From Streptomyces sp. CB01635 (GTDB lineage Bacteria; Actinomycetota; Actinomycetes; Streptomycetales; Streptomycetaceae): DNA of 64,000 nucleotides. The stretch covers positions 455,461 through 519,460 of the forward strand of contig NZ_NNBL01000003.1 of assembly GCF_002803065.1 (NCBI RefSeq), given 5' to 3'. The position numbers were made by a program, and so were the translations under genes. The notes under the pieces are model-generated. The model saw nothing but the letters and a program-made list of their open reading frames with translations. It searched no databases and had not been told where the DNA came from. This document shows positions 8,824 through 16,797 of the stretch, in pieces. Numbering within the stretch: the first letter of the stretch is position 1; each line of letters starts with the position of its first letter.

Positions 8824-8885
8824 CTCCGGGAGGTTTCTACCGGCTCTGACTCCGGGAGGTTTCTACCGGCTCTGGCTCCGGGAGG
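8816..8885. repeat. 26-bp tandem repeat across convergent gene ends
   Basis: Two perfect copies of a 26-bp unit beginning GGCTCTGACTCCGGGAGG (8816-8841 and 8842-8867) are followed by a third, diverged and shortened copy (8868-8885, GGCTCTGGCTCCGGGAGG). Copy 1 contains the fuconolactonase stop and copies 2-3 contain the stop and last codons of the convergent membrane-protein gene. The repeats probably arose by slippage or local duplication. No hairpin terminator is evident. Confidence 0.9.
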
Positions 8886-10293
8886 CGGCAAGCCGCGTCG
8901 GCCTCAGGAACTCGCGTACGTACGTCCGCTCCCAGCAGGCACCCGTCGCCCGCAGCTCGCGCCACGTGGTGAAGCGATAGCGGTAGAGCCGGGCCCGGAC
9001 GTACGTGGGCGGGGCGTCGGCGGGGAACGGGGAGCGGCGCAGGAGCCGCAACGTGTCGCGGTCACCGGTCAGGAGGCGCTCCACCAGGCCTCCGAACCAG
9101 GACTCCGCGTACAGCGGAGAGAGCGCCGCGAACCACATCATCCAGTCGAGCCGCAGATGGTAGGGGGCGAACTGGCGTGGCCAGCGCCCCGGATCGCCCG
9201 GCTTGCCCCTGAACTCGTAGACCAGCCATGCAGATTCCTCGCGCGGCACCGGGTCGGCCGTGCCCTCGATGACGATCTCGTGCCGGATGCGCCCGACGGA
9301 ACCGAAGGCGCCGTACGCGTTGACGAGGTGCAGGGAGTCGTAGGAGCGGTTCATGGACTGGCGGCGGGACAGCAGGTTGAGCGCCGGGTGGTAGCTCAGC
9401 GCGACGACGAGTGCGGTGACGGCGATGACGACGCACTCGTACCAGAGTGGGGCGGCGGCCGGGTGCGGCGGCTCGCGCAGGAGGGAGAAGTCCACCGCCG
9501 TCACGGCGAGCAGGATCGTCAGCCAGTTCAGCCAGGAGAAGTTGCCCGACAGGACCAGCCACAGCTGGGTGAGGATCATCAGGCAGGCCGCGCACGTCGC
9601 GATCGGCTGCGGGGTGAACAGGAGCACGGGCACGACGAGTTGGGTCACGTGGTTGGCACCGGCCTCGACGCGGTGCAGGGGGCGCGGGAGCCGGTGGAAG
9701 AACCAGCTCAGCGGGCCCGGCATCGGCTGTGTCTCATGGTGGTAGTAGAGGCACGTCAGCTTCCGCCAGCACTCGTCCCCGCGCATCTTGATCAGGCCTG
9801 CGCCGAACTCGACGCGGAACAGGATCCAGCGCAGGAGCACCAGTACGAGCAGCGGTGGCGCCACCCGTTCGTTGCCGAGGAAGACGGCGAGGAAGCCCAC
9901 CTCCAGCAGGAGTGACTCCCAGCCGAACGCGTACCAGGTCTGCCCGACGTTCACGATCGACAGATAGAGCACCCACGGCACCACCCACAGGGCCATGGCT
10001 GCCCACAGCGGCACCCGGTCGGCCAGTCCCGCGGCGAGCGCGGCCGACAGCGCGGCCCCGCCCCAGGCGACGCCCGCGAAGAACCGGTCCGAGTAGTACG
10101 CCCTGAACAGCGTCGGAGCTTGCCGCCACGGCACCCGCTCCAGACAGCGCGGAACCGGCAGCATCCCGCGCTCGCCGATCAGCGCCCGGAACTGCAGCGC
10201 CGCCCCCACGAAGGCCACGAGATACAGCGCCGCCAGACCGCGCTGGAAGATCAGGCGGCCGAGCCAGTACCCGGGCGAGCTGAACCACTCCAC
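8863..10293 (-). CDS. lipase maturation factor (LMF1)-family membrane protein
   Basis: A polytopic membrane protein (476 aa) with five or more hydrophobic segments in the N-terminal two thirds and a soluble C-terminal domain. Diagnostic segments of the LMF1 family include YAFGWESLLLEVGFLAVFLG, KMRGDECWRKLTCLYYHHET, NHVTQLVVPV and, in the C-terminal part, LVNAYGAFGSVGRIRHEIVI. Vertebrate LMF1 helps lipases fold in the ER; the bacterial role is not established. GTG at 10293 is preferred (GGAGAG just upstream, and the protein then starts VEWFSSPGYWLGRLIFQRG as family members do). A longer reading to 10422 would add an unconserved leader. Confidence 0.88.
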   Translation of the reverse strand: MEWFSSPGYWLGRLIFQRGLAALYLVAFVGAALQFRALIGERGMLPVPRCLERVPWRQAPTLFRAYYSDRFFAGVAWGGAALSAALAAGLADRVPLWAAMALWVVPWVLYLSIVNVGQTWYAFGWESLLLEVGFLAVFLGNERVAPPLLVLVLLRWILFRVEFGAGLIKMRGDECWRKLTCLYYHHETQPMPGPLSWFFHRLPRPLHRVEAGANHVTQLVVPVLLFTPQPIATCAACLMILTQLWLVLSGNFSWLNWLTILLAVTAVDFSLLREPPHPAAAPLWYECVVIAVTALVVALSYHPALNLLSRRQSMNRSYDSLHLVNAYGAFGSVGRIRHEIVIEGTADPVPREESAWLVYEFRGKPGDPGRWPRQFAPYHLRLDWMMWFAALSPLYAESWFGGLVERLLTGDRDTLRLLRRSPFPADAPPTYVRARLYRYRFTTWRELRATGACWERTYVREFLRPTRLAASRSQSR

Positions 10294-10346
10294 CTCTCCA
10301 GTGTGACGGAGAGTGAGGGCAATGCGCGTGCGGGATCGCACTGCGC

Positions 10347-10391
10347 TTGCGAGATGCCCGATTCCGTCGCAAACAATGGGGCAAAGTGCCC
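10347..10391. promoter_or_regulatory. two inverted repeats upstream of the DUF6777 lipoprotein gene
   Basis: TTGCGA (10347-10352) and TCGCAA (10367-10372) form a spaced inverted repeat with a 14-base centre. Just downstream GGGCA-AAG-TGCCC (10379-10391) forms a second. Both precede the GTG at 10413 in a 119-bp gap between divergent genes, so they are plausible operators. I do not recognise the cognate regulator. Confidence 0.4.
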
Positions 10392-10412
10392 ATATGTAGG
10401 CGGGAGAACACG

Positions 10413-11597
10413 GTGCGCTCACCCACCAGGACCCTTGTCACTGCCTTTGCGATATCCGCCGCACTCCTGGTCGCCGGATGTTCCGGGGACAGCGGCAACA
10501 ACGCGTCGGCCGACAAGGGGGAGCTGTTCCTCCAGCCCGTGGCGGAGGTGGGCAACGACCCGTTCACCGACTCCACCGCCACCACCACCGAGACTCCTGC
10601 CCCCGTCACCCGAACGCCGCAGCCGCCGTCACCGAGCGGCACCGCAACCGCGACCACGCAGGGCATGCGTCCCGTCGACGGCGCGACCCCCGGCCTCTAC
10701 GGCGGCACGCAGTCCGTCGGAAGCTGCGACGTCGAGAAGCAGGTCGCTTTCCTCACCTCGGACCCGACCAAGGAACGCGCCTTCGCCGACGCCGCGGGCA
10801 TCTCCGCGACCTCCGTCCCCAGCTTCCTGCGCGGCCTCACCCCCGTCGTACTGCGTGCCGACACCCGCGTCACCAACCACGGCTACCGCTCCGGAGAGGC
10901 GACGAGCTACCAGTCCGTGCTCCAGGCCGGCACCGCCGTACTCGTCGACGCACGCGGGATGCCCCGCGTGCGGTGCGCGTGCGGCAACCCGCTGGCACCG
11001 CCCGTAGCGTTCACGGGGACGCCGAACACCCAGGGACAGGAGTGGTCCGGCTACCGGCCCACCCAGGTCGTGGTCGTCACCCCGGCACCGAAGGTCATCA
11101 CGAACATCGTCATCGTGAACATCACCAACAACACGTGGATCGAGCGGAAGGTCGGTGACGACGGACAGCACGACAAGCGCGTGCCGCCGCCCCCGATGCC
11201 GAAGCCCAACCCCTCCGACAGCTCCAAGTCGCCCCCGCCGTCGTCCACGTCGCCGAGCTCGAGCAGCAGCTCCAGCAGCAGCCCGTCGGAGTCCTCCAAC
11301 AGCGCCAGCCCACCGTCGTCGCAGCCGCCCTCGGACGAGTCGGCGCCGCCCTCCTCGGACGAGTCGGCACCGGCCTCCTCGGACGAGTCGGCGCCGGCCT
11401 CGGAGCCCGCCGGCCCGCCGACCAGCGCGCCCGGCGACACAGACACCCCGCCGGACTCGCCCCCGAGCGACGGCTCCAGCGACCTCGGCCCGGACACCGT
11501 CCCCGACAGCCCCGACAGCCCCGACAGCCCCGACCGGCCCGACGGAAGCGGCCTCATCCCCGACGAGCCGTCCGCCGAGAACGTCCTCGACATCTGA
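10413..11597 (+). CDS. DUF6777-type secreted lipoprotein
   Basis: The 394-aa product begins with a lipoprotein signal peptide (lipobox LVAGC at about residues 20-24). A DUF6777-like domain follows (about 75-230: TPGLYGGTQSVGSCDVEKQV, SFLRGLTPVVLRADTRVTNHGY, RVRCACGNPL with paired Cys). The C-terminal 160 residues are low-complexity Ser/Pro/Asp. They include a poly-Ser run, three 24-base repeats encoding SSDESAPA (from about 11332) and PDS triplets (from about 11503). Such tails usually span the cell wall. The GTG start follows GGGAG. Function unknown; in Streptomyces this domain occurs on secreted or membrane-attached proteins. Confidence 0.85.
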   Translation: MRSPTRTLVTAFAISAALLVAGCSGDSGNNASADKGELFLQPVAEVGNDPFTDSTATTTETPAPVTRTPQPPSPSGTATATTQGMRPVDGATPGLYGGTQSVGSCDVEKQVAFLTSDPTKERAFADAAGISATSVPSFLRGLTPVVLRADTRVTNHGYRSGEATSYQSVLQAGTAVLVDARGMPRVRCACGNPLAPPVAFTGTPNTQGQEWSGYRPTQVVVVTPAPKVITNIVIVNITNNTWIERKVGDDGQHDKRVPPPPMPKPNPSDSSKSPPPSSTSPSSSSSSSSSPSESSNSASPPSSQPPSDESAPPSSDESAPASSDESAPASEPAGPPTSAPGDTDTPPDSPPSDGSSDLGPDTVPDSPDSPDSPDRPDGSGLIPDEPSAENVLDI

Positions 11598-11721
11598 CGC
11601 GACCCTGCCCGGCGAAAGCGCGCCGGGGCCGCCGCACCGATGGCCCCCGGCGCGCCTCGTGGTGCGCGCAGGGCCATGCGGAGCACGCGGTGTCCCACAT
11701 GCGAGTGATTCGCGCTGCGCC

Positions 11722-11727
11722 TAGCGT
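11722..11727 (+). promoter_or_regulatory. -10 box of a leaderless promoter (SpoIIE-phosphatase gene)
   Basis: TAGCGT ends 6 bases before the ATG at 11734. The bases between are GGCCCC, so no ribosome binding site exists. A -35 element is not clear. Confidence 0.5.
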
Positions 11728-11733
11728 GGCCCC

Positions 11734-13827
11734 ATGGAAGCCGGTACGGGGGGAGGGGAGCCGACCGACTGCACCCACTGCGGCAGGGCGGCAGGCGGTG
11801 CGGCCTGCTGCTTCCTCGCCGAGTTCGGGGACCACCTGGGCATCGGCAGCTTCGACTGGGACCTCGACGCCGGCCTGATGCACATGGACGCCAAGGCCCA
11901 CGAGATCTTCGACGTACGCCCCGAGGAATACGACGGGCGCCCCGAGACCCTCGATCTCCGCGTCCCCCCGACCGAGGCCGTCCGGCTCGACGGCATCGTC
12001 TCCACGGCCCTGAAGGACGGCAGCGAGAACTACGGCGCCTACTTCCGCATCAAATGCCGCGACGGCAGGATGCGCTGGACCCACACCCAGGGCTACATCC
12101 GGCGGGACGACACCGGCCGCCCGCGCCGCATCGTCGGCCTCGTCCGCGACGCCACCCAGGAGCTCAGCGACAGCACGGCCCGCCGCGAACAGGACGCCCT
12201 GCGCCGCCGCCAGACCAGCGTCGTCCAGGGCACCACGGCCGCACTCGCCCACGCCCGCACCGTCCAGGACGTCATCGACGTGCTCAAGGACAGCCACGGC
12301 CTCCAGCACCTCGGCGCCACCAGCCTCGTCATGGGACTCGTCAAGGCCGGCCGCATCCACCTCGTCGCGGACGGCCCCGAGGGCAGCTTCGTGCCCGGCA
12401 CCAAGGTCACGCGGATCGACGAGCCGTACCCCATGGGCGACGTCGTGCGCACCCTCACGCCCCGCTTCATCGAGTCCCCCGACGACTTCGCCGAGTCCTA
12501 CCCGCTGCTGTGGCCGCACATCACCCAGCTCGAGATCACGGCCGCGGCCTATCTGCCGCTCATCGCCCAGGCCCGCCCCATCGGCGCGCTCGGCCTGCTC
12601 TACAACGAGAAACGCGGCTTCACCGAGGAGGAGCGCAACGTACTCGTCGCCCTCGGCAGCAGCATCGCCCAGAGCCTCCAGCGCGCGATGTTCTACGAGC
12701 AGGAGAAGGACCTCGCCCAGGGACTCCAGCAGGCCATGCTGCCCCGCACCATCCCCGCCGTGTCCGGCGCCGACATCGCCGTCCGTTACCGCTCGGCCTC
12801 CCTCGGCCGCGACATCGGAGGCGACTGGTACGACGTGATCCCGCTGCCCGGCGGACGCGTCGGTGCCGTCATCGGCGACGTCCAGGGACACGACACCCAC
12901 GCCGCCGCCGTCATGGGACAGCTGCGCATCGTGCTGCGCGCGTACGCCGCCGAGGGGCACACGCCCGCCACGGTCATGGCCCGCGCCTCCGTCTTCCTCC
13001 ACGAACTCGACACCGAGCGGTTCGCGACCTGCCTGTACGCGGAGGCCGACCTGTCGACCGGGGTCGTCCAGCTCGTGCGCGCCGGGCATCTGGACCCGCT
13101 GCTGCGCCTCACCGACGGGACCTGCCGCAGACTGCCTGTCGACGGCGGCCTGCCGCTGGGCCTCTCCGCCGAGTTCGGCCGGCTCGAATACCCGGTCGGG
13201 ACCGTCGAGCTCGACCCGGGCCAGACCCTGATCCTGTGCACCGACGGCCTCGTCGAGCAGCCCGGCACCGACCTCGACGACGGACTCCAGGCCCTCACGG
13301 CCCTCGTCGGCACCGGCCCCCACGACCTCGGCGACCTCGGCGACCTGTTGTGCGAGAGCGTCGACGAACGCGGCGGTGACGACGATGTCGCCCTGCTCCT
13401 GCTGCGCCGCCGCGGCATCGGCGCCCCCCAGTCGGGCGGCCGACTCCAGCAGCATGTCGCGCCGAACGACCCCGAGGCACTGAGAGAGGCCCGGCACATG
13501 ATCAGGGCCGCCGTCCGGGCCTGGGGCTCGGGCGGGCGCGCGGACGAGATCGAGCTCGTCGCCGACGAGATGATCACCAACGCGCTGATGCACACCGACG
13601 GCCCCGCGATCGTCACCCTCCGCGTGATCACCGCGTCCGACCGCAGGCTGCGCGTGGAGGTCGAGGACACCTCCAGCGCGCTGCCGCGCCGGCGCGAGGC
13701 GGGCGAGGAAGGCGTCTCGGGGCGCGGCCTGCTCCTGGTGGACCGGCTCGCGGACGTGTGGGGCGTGGAGGCGCGGGGGAGCGGCAAGTGCGTGTGGTGC
13801 GAGTTCCTGGTGCCGGCCCGCGACTGA
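11734..13827 (+). CDS. PAS-GAF-SpoIIE phosphatase with C-terminal HATPase (anti-sigma-like) domain
   Basis: A 697-aa multidomain signalling protein. Order: short Cys-rich head (C13, C16, C25, C26), PAS (about 35-145), GAF (about 160-330), PP2C/SpoIIE phosphatase (about 335-550; GRDIGGDWYDV, VIGDVQGHD, GGDDDVALLLL) and a GHKL ATPase like SpoIIAB/RsbW (about 575-695; ELVADEMITNALMH, GRGLLLVD). This architecture couples a sensor to dephosphorylation of an STAS anti-anti-sigma protein. Neither an STAS protein nor a SigB-type factor is adjacent. The ATG at 11734 follows TAGCGT by 6 bases with no Shine-Dalgarno, so a leaderless mRNA is likely. Confidence 0.92.
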   Translation: MEAGTGGGEPTDCTHCGRAAGGAACCFLAEFGDHLGIGSFDWDLDAGLMHMDAKAHEIFDVRPEEYDGRPETLDLRVPPTEAVRLDGIVSTALKDGSENYGAYFRIKCRDGRMRWTHTQGYIRRDDTGRPRRIVGLVRDATQELSDSTARREQDALRRRQTSVVQGTTAALAHARTVQDVIDVLKDSHGLQHLGATSLVMGLVKAGRIHLVADGPEGSFVPGTKVTRIDEPYPMGDVVRTLTPRFIESPDDFAESYPLLWPHITQLEITAAAYLPLIAQARPIGALGLLYNEKRGFTEEERNVLVALGSSIAQSLQRAMFYEQEKDLAQGLQQAMLPRTIPAVSGADIAVRYRSASLGRDIGGDWYDVIPLPGGRVGAVIGDVQGHDTHAAAVMGQLRIVLRAYAAEGHTPATVMARASVFLHELDTERFATCLYAEADLSTGVVQLVRAGHLDPLLRLTDGTCRRLPVDGGLPLGLSAEFGRLEYPVGTVELDPGQTLILCTDGLVEQPGTDLDDGLQALTALVGTGPHDLGDLGDLLCESVDERGGDDDVALLLLRRRGIGAPQSGGRLQQHVAPNDPEALREARHMIRAAVRAWGSGGRADEIELVADEMITNALMHTDGPAIVTLRVITASDRRLRVEVEDTSSALPRRREAGEEGVSGRGLLLVDRLADVWGVEARGSGKCVWCEFLVPARD

Positions 13828-13885
13828 CCGGGGCCGTGGCGACGGCTCACATGGCGGTGTCAGTGCCCGGTGGCACTCTGGACCT

Positions 13886-14746
13886 ATGCCGGAACTTCCC
13901 GAGGTCGAAGCGCTGACGGACTTCCTCACCGAGCATCTGGTGGGGCACGAGATCGTCCGCGTGCTGCCCGTCGCCGTGAGCGTCCTCAAGACGTACGACC
14001 CGCCGCCCGCCGCCCTGGAGGGCCGCACGGTCACGGGCGTGACGCGGCACGGCAAGTTCCTCGACCTCGACGCGGACGGACTTCACCTCGTCACGCACCT
14101 GGCCCGCGCGGGCTGGCTCCACTGGAAGGACCGGCTCCCCGACGGCCCGCCCCGCCCCGGCAAAGGACCGCTCGCCCTGCGCGTCGCCCTGGAGGACGGC
14201 GAGGGCTTCGACCTCACCGAGGCGGGCACCCAGAAGAGCCTCGCCGTGTACGTCGTCCACGACCCGGCCGATGTCCCCGGCATCGCGAGACTCGGCCCCG
14301 ACCCGCTCGCCGACGGCTTCGACGAGGCACGCCTCGCCGCACTCCTGGACGGCGAGCGGCGGCAGATCAAGGGGGCGCTGCGCGACCAGAGCCTCATCGC
14401 GGGCATCGGGAACGCGTACAGCGACGAGATCCTGCACGCCGCGAAGATGTCCCCGTTCAAGCTCGCGTCGAGCCTGACCGCCGACGACGTGTCCGTCCTC
14501 TACAAGGCCCTGCGCGACACGTTGACCGAGGCCGTCGAGCGCTCGCGCGGCGTCGCGGCCGGGCGGCTCAAGGCCGAGAAGAAGAGCGGGCTGCGGGTGC
14601 ACGGCAAGGCCGGGGAGAAGTGCCCCGTGTGCGGCGACACCATCCGTGAGGTGTCCTTCCACGACTCGTCGCTCCAGTACTGCCCGACCTGCCAGACGGG
14701 CGGCAAGCCGCTCGCGGACCGCAGGATGTCGAAGCTCCTGAAGTGA
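13886..14746 (+). CDS. Fpg/Nei-family DNA glycosylase/AP lyase
   Basis: Base-excision repair glycosylase of 286 aa. The N-terminus MPELPEVEAL carries the catalytic Pro2 and Glu3; helix-two-turn-helix residues lie in IKGALRDQSLIAGIGNAYSDEILH; the C-terminal zinc finger has CPVCGDTI and CPTCQTGG. The QSLIAGIGNAY pattern is that of Fpg/Nei enzymes, which remove oxidised bases. The variant YDPPPAALEGR loop and LK-rich C-terminus resemble the actinobacterial Nei2/Fpg-like subgroup rather than canonical MutM, so substrate preference is open. CACTCT sits 6 bases before the ATG and no Shine-Dalgarno is seen. Confidence 0.92.
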   Translation: MPELPEVEALTDFLTEHLVGHEIVRVLPVAVSVLKTYDPPPAALEGRTVTGVTRHGKFLDLDADGLHLVTHLARAGWLHWKDRLPDGPPRPGKGPLALRVALEDGEGFDLTEAGTQKSLAVYVVHDPADVPGIARLGPDPLADGFDEARLAALLDGERRQIKGALRDQSLIAGIGNAYSDEILHAAKMSPFKLASSLTADDVSVLYKALRDTLTEAVERSRGVAAGRLKAEKKSGLRVHGKAGEKCPVCGDTIREVSFHDSSLQYCPTCQTGGKPLADRRMSKLLK

Positions 14747-14795
14747 CGGCCGTGCCGGCGTGCGCTGCCCGAAGTCACGTGCCAGGAAGGGGGGT

Positions 14796-15446
14796 TCATC
14801 GCATCGGGATGGTCACCAGGCGTGCCCCGTCCGTGGTCCGCACCTCGAAGCGGGCGATCTCCTGAGGGTGGAGCGCCACCGCGCTCTGCGTCGCGGTGGC
14901 CCCGGCGTCGTGGGCCCGTACGGCCCAGCTCGTCACCGTCTGCCGCGAACCGTCCTTGCCGACGACCACCAGCTCACACACCCGTGGGCCGCGCGCGTCG
15001 TGGACCTCGAGCCCCACCCCGGTGCCCCACTCGTGGCCGGACGCCGTCACCGACGCCGACACCCCGGTCCCCGCGTCCCGTGCGTCCAGGCGCACGGCGC
15101 CGTCGCCGGATCCGCCCAGGACCACAACACCCGGCCCCGCCACGGCGAGCACGACCGCCGCCGCCATCGCGCACAGCCACCGCCTCCGGCCCGCCCGGCG
15201 CACCCGCTCCATCCGCGAGACCAGCCCGTCCAGGAGCACGGGACCCGCCTCGGCCACCGTCTCCACGGCCGGCGGCGTAGCCCGCGCGTACAGCGCCAGG
15301 GCCGCCGTCGTGGACCCGAACCCCCCGACCCGCGCCACGCACCCGGGGCACTGCCCGAGATGGTCCTCGAAGCGGAACCGGTCCGCCTCGTCGAGGACGC
15401 CCAGCGCGTAGGCGCCGGCGTCGCGATGCCGATCCAGGGACCTCAT
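14796..15446 (-). CDS. ZAS-type anti-sigma factor (membrane)
   Basis: 216 aa. The N-terminal anti-sigma domain holds the zinc motif H-x3-C-x2-C (HLGQCPGC, about residues 28-35) after DAGAYALGVLDEADRFRFEDH. A single transmembrane helix (about 92-112, WLCAMAAAVVLAVAGPGVVVL) precedes an extracytoplasmic domain of about 100 aa ending in EVRTTDGARLVTIPMR. It therefore resembles RskA/RsiW-type membrane anti-sigma factors that sequester an ECF sigma factor. No sigma gene is adjacent; the ECF gene at 20227-20781 lies 5 kb away and lacks its own partner. ATG 15446 follows GAGG; the longer reading to 15587 has no ribosome site. Confidence 0.82.
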   Translation of the reverse strand: MRSLDRHRDAGAYALGVLDEADRFRFEDHLGQCPGCVARVGGFGSTTAALALYARATPPAVETVAEAGPVLLDGLVSRMERVRRAGRRRWLCAMAAAVVLAVAGPGVVVLGGSGDGAVRLDARDAGTGVSASVTASGHEWGTGVGLEVHDARGPRVCELVVVGKDGSRQTVTSWAVRAHDAGATATQSAVALHPQEIARFEVRTTDGARLVTIPMR

Positions 15447-15548
15447 GCCGTTCCTCGCGTCGTACGTGTCTGACCTCTGACCGGACCGTGTGTGCCGCTC
15501 GCCCTTCCGTACGCAACCGGCCGCCGAATCACTCAAGTCCCACCAGGA

Positions 15549-15577
15549 TTGGCCACCACGGGGCAACCACCTACACT
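15549..15577 (+). promoter_or_regulatory. promoter of the lytR-symporter-lytS operon
   Basis: TTGGCC (15549-15554), a 17-base spacer and TACACT (15572-15577) precede the ATG at 15586 by 8 bases. There is no Shine-Dalgarno, so transcription may begin at or within a base or two of the start codon. Confidence 0.5.
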
Positions 15578-15585
15578 CCAGCCGC

Positions 15586-16335
15586 ATGCTGCGCGTACTG
15601 GCCGTCGACGACGAGGAACCTGCACTCGCCGAGCTGCTCTACCTGTTGCGGGCCGACCCGCGGGTGCGCGCTGCCGAGGGCGCCACCGACGCGAACGAGG
15701 CGCTGCGCCGCATCGGCCGCGCCCTGGACGCGGGAGGTGACGACGCCGGCGCCATCGACGTGCTCTTCCTCGACATCCAGATGGCCGGGCTCACGGGCCT
15801 CGACGTGGCCCGGCTCCTCGCCGGGTTCGCCAAGCCCCCGCTGATCGTCTTCGTCACTGCCCACGAGGACTTCGCCGTGCAGGCCTTCGACCTGAAGGCC
15901 GTCGACTACGTCCTCAAGCCCGTCCGCCGGGAACGCCTCGCGGAGGCCGTACGGCGCGTCGCCGAGCAGGCCGCCGTCGCCCGGCCCGCCGTGGACCTCT
16001 CCGCCGACCGGATCCCCGTCGAACTCGGCGGCGTCACCCGCCTCGTGGCCGTCGCCGACATCACGTACGCCGAGGCCCAGGGCGACTACGCGCGCCTGCA
16101 CACCGCCGACGCCAGCCACCTCGTGCGCATACCGCTGACCACCCTGGAGGAACGCTGGCAGCCGCACGGGTTCGTCCGGATCCACCGCAGCCATCTCGTC
16201 GCCCTGCACCGCATCGACGAACTCCGTCTCGACGGCGGCGGCATGAGCGTGCGGATAGGCGACGCCGAACTCGCCGTGAGCCGCCGCCACGCGAGCCGTG
16301 TCCGGGAACTCCTGATGCGGCGCGCGGGCGGCTGA
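15586..16335 (+). CDS. LytR/AlgR-family response regulator
   Basis: A 249-aa regulator. The receiver domain (1-120) has the acidic pocket VDDEE, phosphoacceptor Asp63 in VLFLDIQM and Lys in YVLKPV. A LytTR DNA-binding domain follows (about 145-245; EAQGDYARLHTAD, RIHRSHLVALHRIDEL). It heads an operon whose last gene is a LytS-type kinase, so the two form a cognate pair with the transporter between them. The pair resembles BtsSR/YpdAB-type systems that sense carboxylates such as pyruvate, but the signal here is not visible. Confidence 0.93.
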   Translation: MLRVLAVDDEEPALAELLYLLRADPRVRAAEGATDANEALRRIGRALDAGGDDAGAIDVLFLDIQMAGLTGLDVARLLAGFAKPPLIVFVTAHEDFAVQAFDLKAVDYVLKPVRRERLAEAVRRVAEQAAVARPAVDLSADRIPVELGGVTRLVAVADITYAEAQGDYARLHTADASHLVRIPLTTLEERWQPHGFVRIHRSHLVALHRIDELRLDGGGMSVRIGDAELAVSRRHASRVRELLMRRAGG

Positions 16336-16398
16336 CCGGAAACCGCGTGACCTGGGCCGATACCCGTCGGCCTCTTCCGCTCGGCCCGCACCCCCGCC

Positions 16399-16404
16399 TA
16401 CACT
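16399..16404 (+). promoter_or_regulatory. internal -10 box (leaderless) before the small membrane protein gene
   Basis: TACACT lies 6 bases before the GTG at 16411, in the context CCTACACTCCGGCCG. This nearly duplicates the promoter of the upstream regulator gene (CCTACACTCCAGCCG at 15570). The transporter and kinase genes may therefore have their own start point. Confidence 0.45.
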
Positions 16405-16410
16405 CCGGCC

Positions 16411-16797
16411 GTGTCCGCCAGCGCTGAGCCCGCACCCCGCCGCGAGGTCGTGACCGGCGAGCCGCGCGCGGCTCGCCGGCTGCCCGGCCACCCCACCCAG
16501 TGGGAGATCGACGAACAGACGACGCTGGGCGCGGCCTACGTCCGCTCGCTGATGCGCAGTCAACTCCGCACCGGACTCACCGCGTTCGCGGTCCTCGCGC
16601 TGCCCGTCGTGACCCTGCCGCTCTTCTTCGGCGCGCTGCGCAACACCACCGTCGTATGGATCGTCCTCGGCTTCGGCTGCTACCCGGTCCTCGTCCTCAT
16701 CGCCTGGTGGTACGTGCGTCGGGCCGAGCGCAACGAACGCGACTTCGCCCGCCTCGTGCACGGCCGCGCCGCCCGCGAACGTCACGGGGCGCCGTGA
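16411..16797 (+). CDS. small membrane protein (DUF485-like symporter partner)
   Basis: 128 aa: about 50 hydrophilic residues, then two transmembrane helices (about 56-78, GLTAFAVLALPVVTLPLFFGA; 84-104, VVWIVLGFGCYPVLVLIAWWY) and a basic tail. Small two-helix proteins of the DUF485/DUF4212 type commonly sit directly before acetate- or pyruvate-type sodium:solute symporters. Here the stop overlaps the symporter start (GTGA). Assignment to DUF485 rests on context and topology more than on motif. Confidence 0.75.
   Translation: MSASAEPAPRREVVTGEPRAARRLPGHPTQWEIDEQTTLGAAYVRSLMRSQLRTGLTAFAVLALPVVTLPLFFGALRNTTVVWIVLGFGCYPVLVLIAWWYVRRAERNERDFARLVHGRAARERHGAP

Noticed and set aside
8816..8885. CRISPR-like or phage attachment repeat
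   Set aside because: The copies are contiguous without spacers and no integrase or tRNA gene is nearby.
11554..14055. A long minus-strand frame opposite the SpoIIE phosphatase gene
   Set aside because: It is the antisense shadow of a clear multidomain protein and has no recognisable motif.
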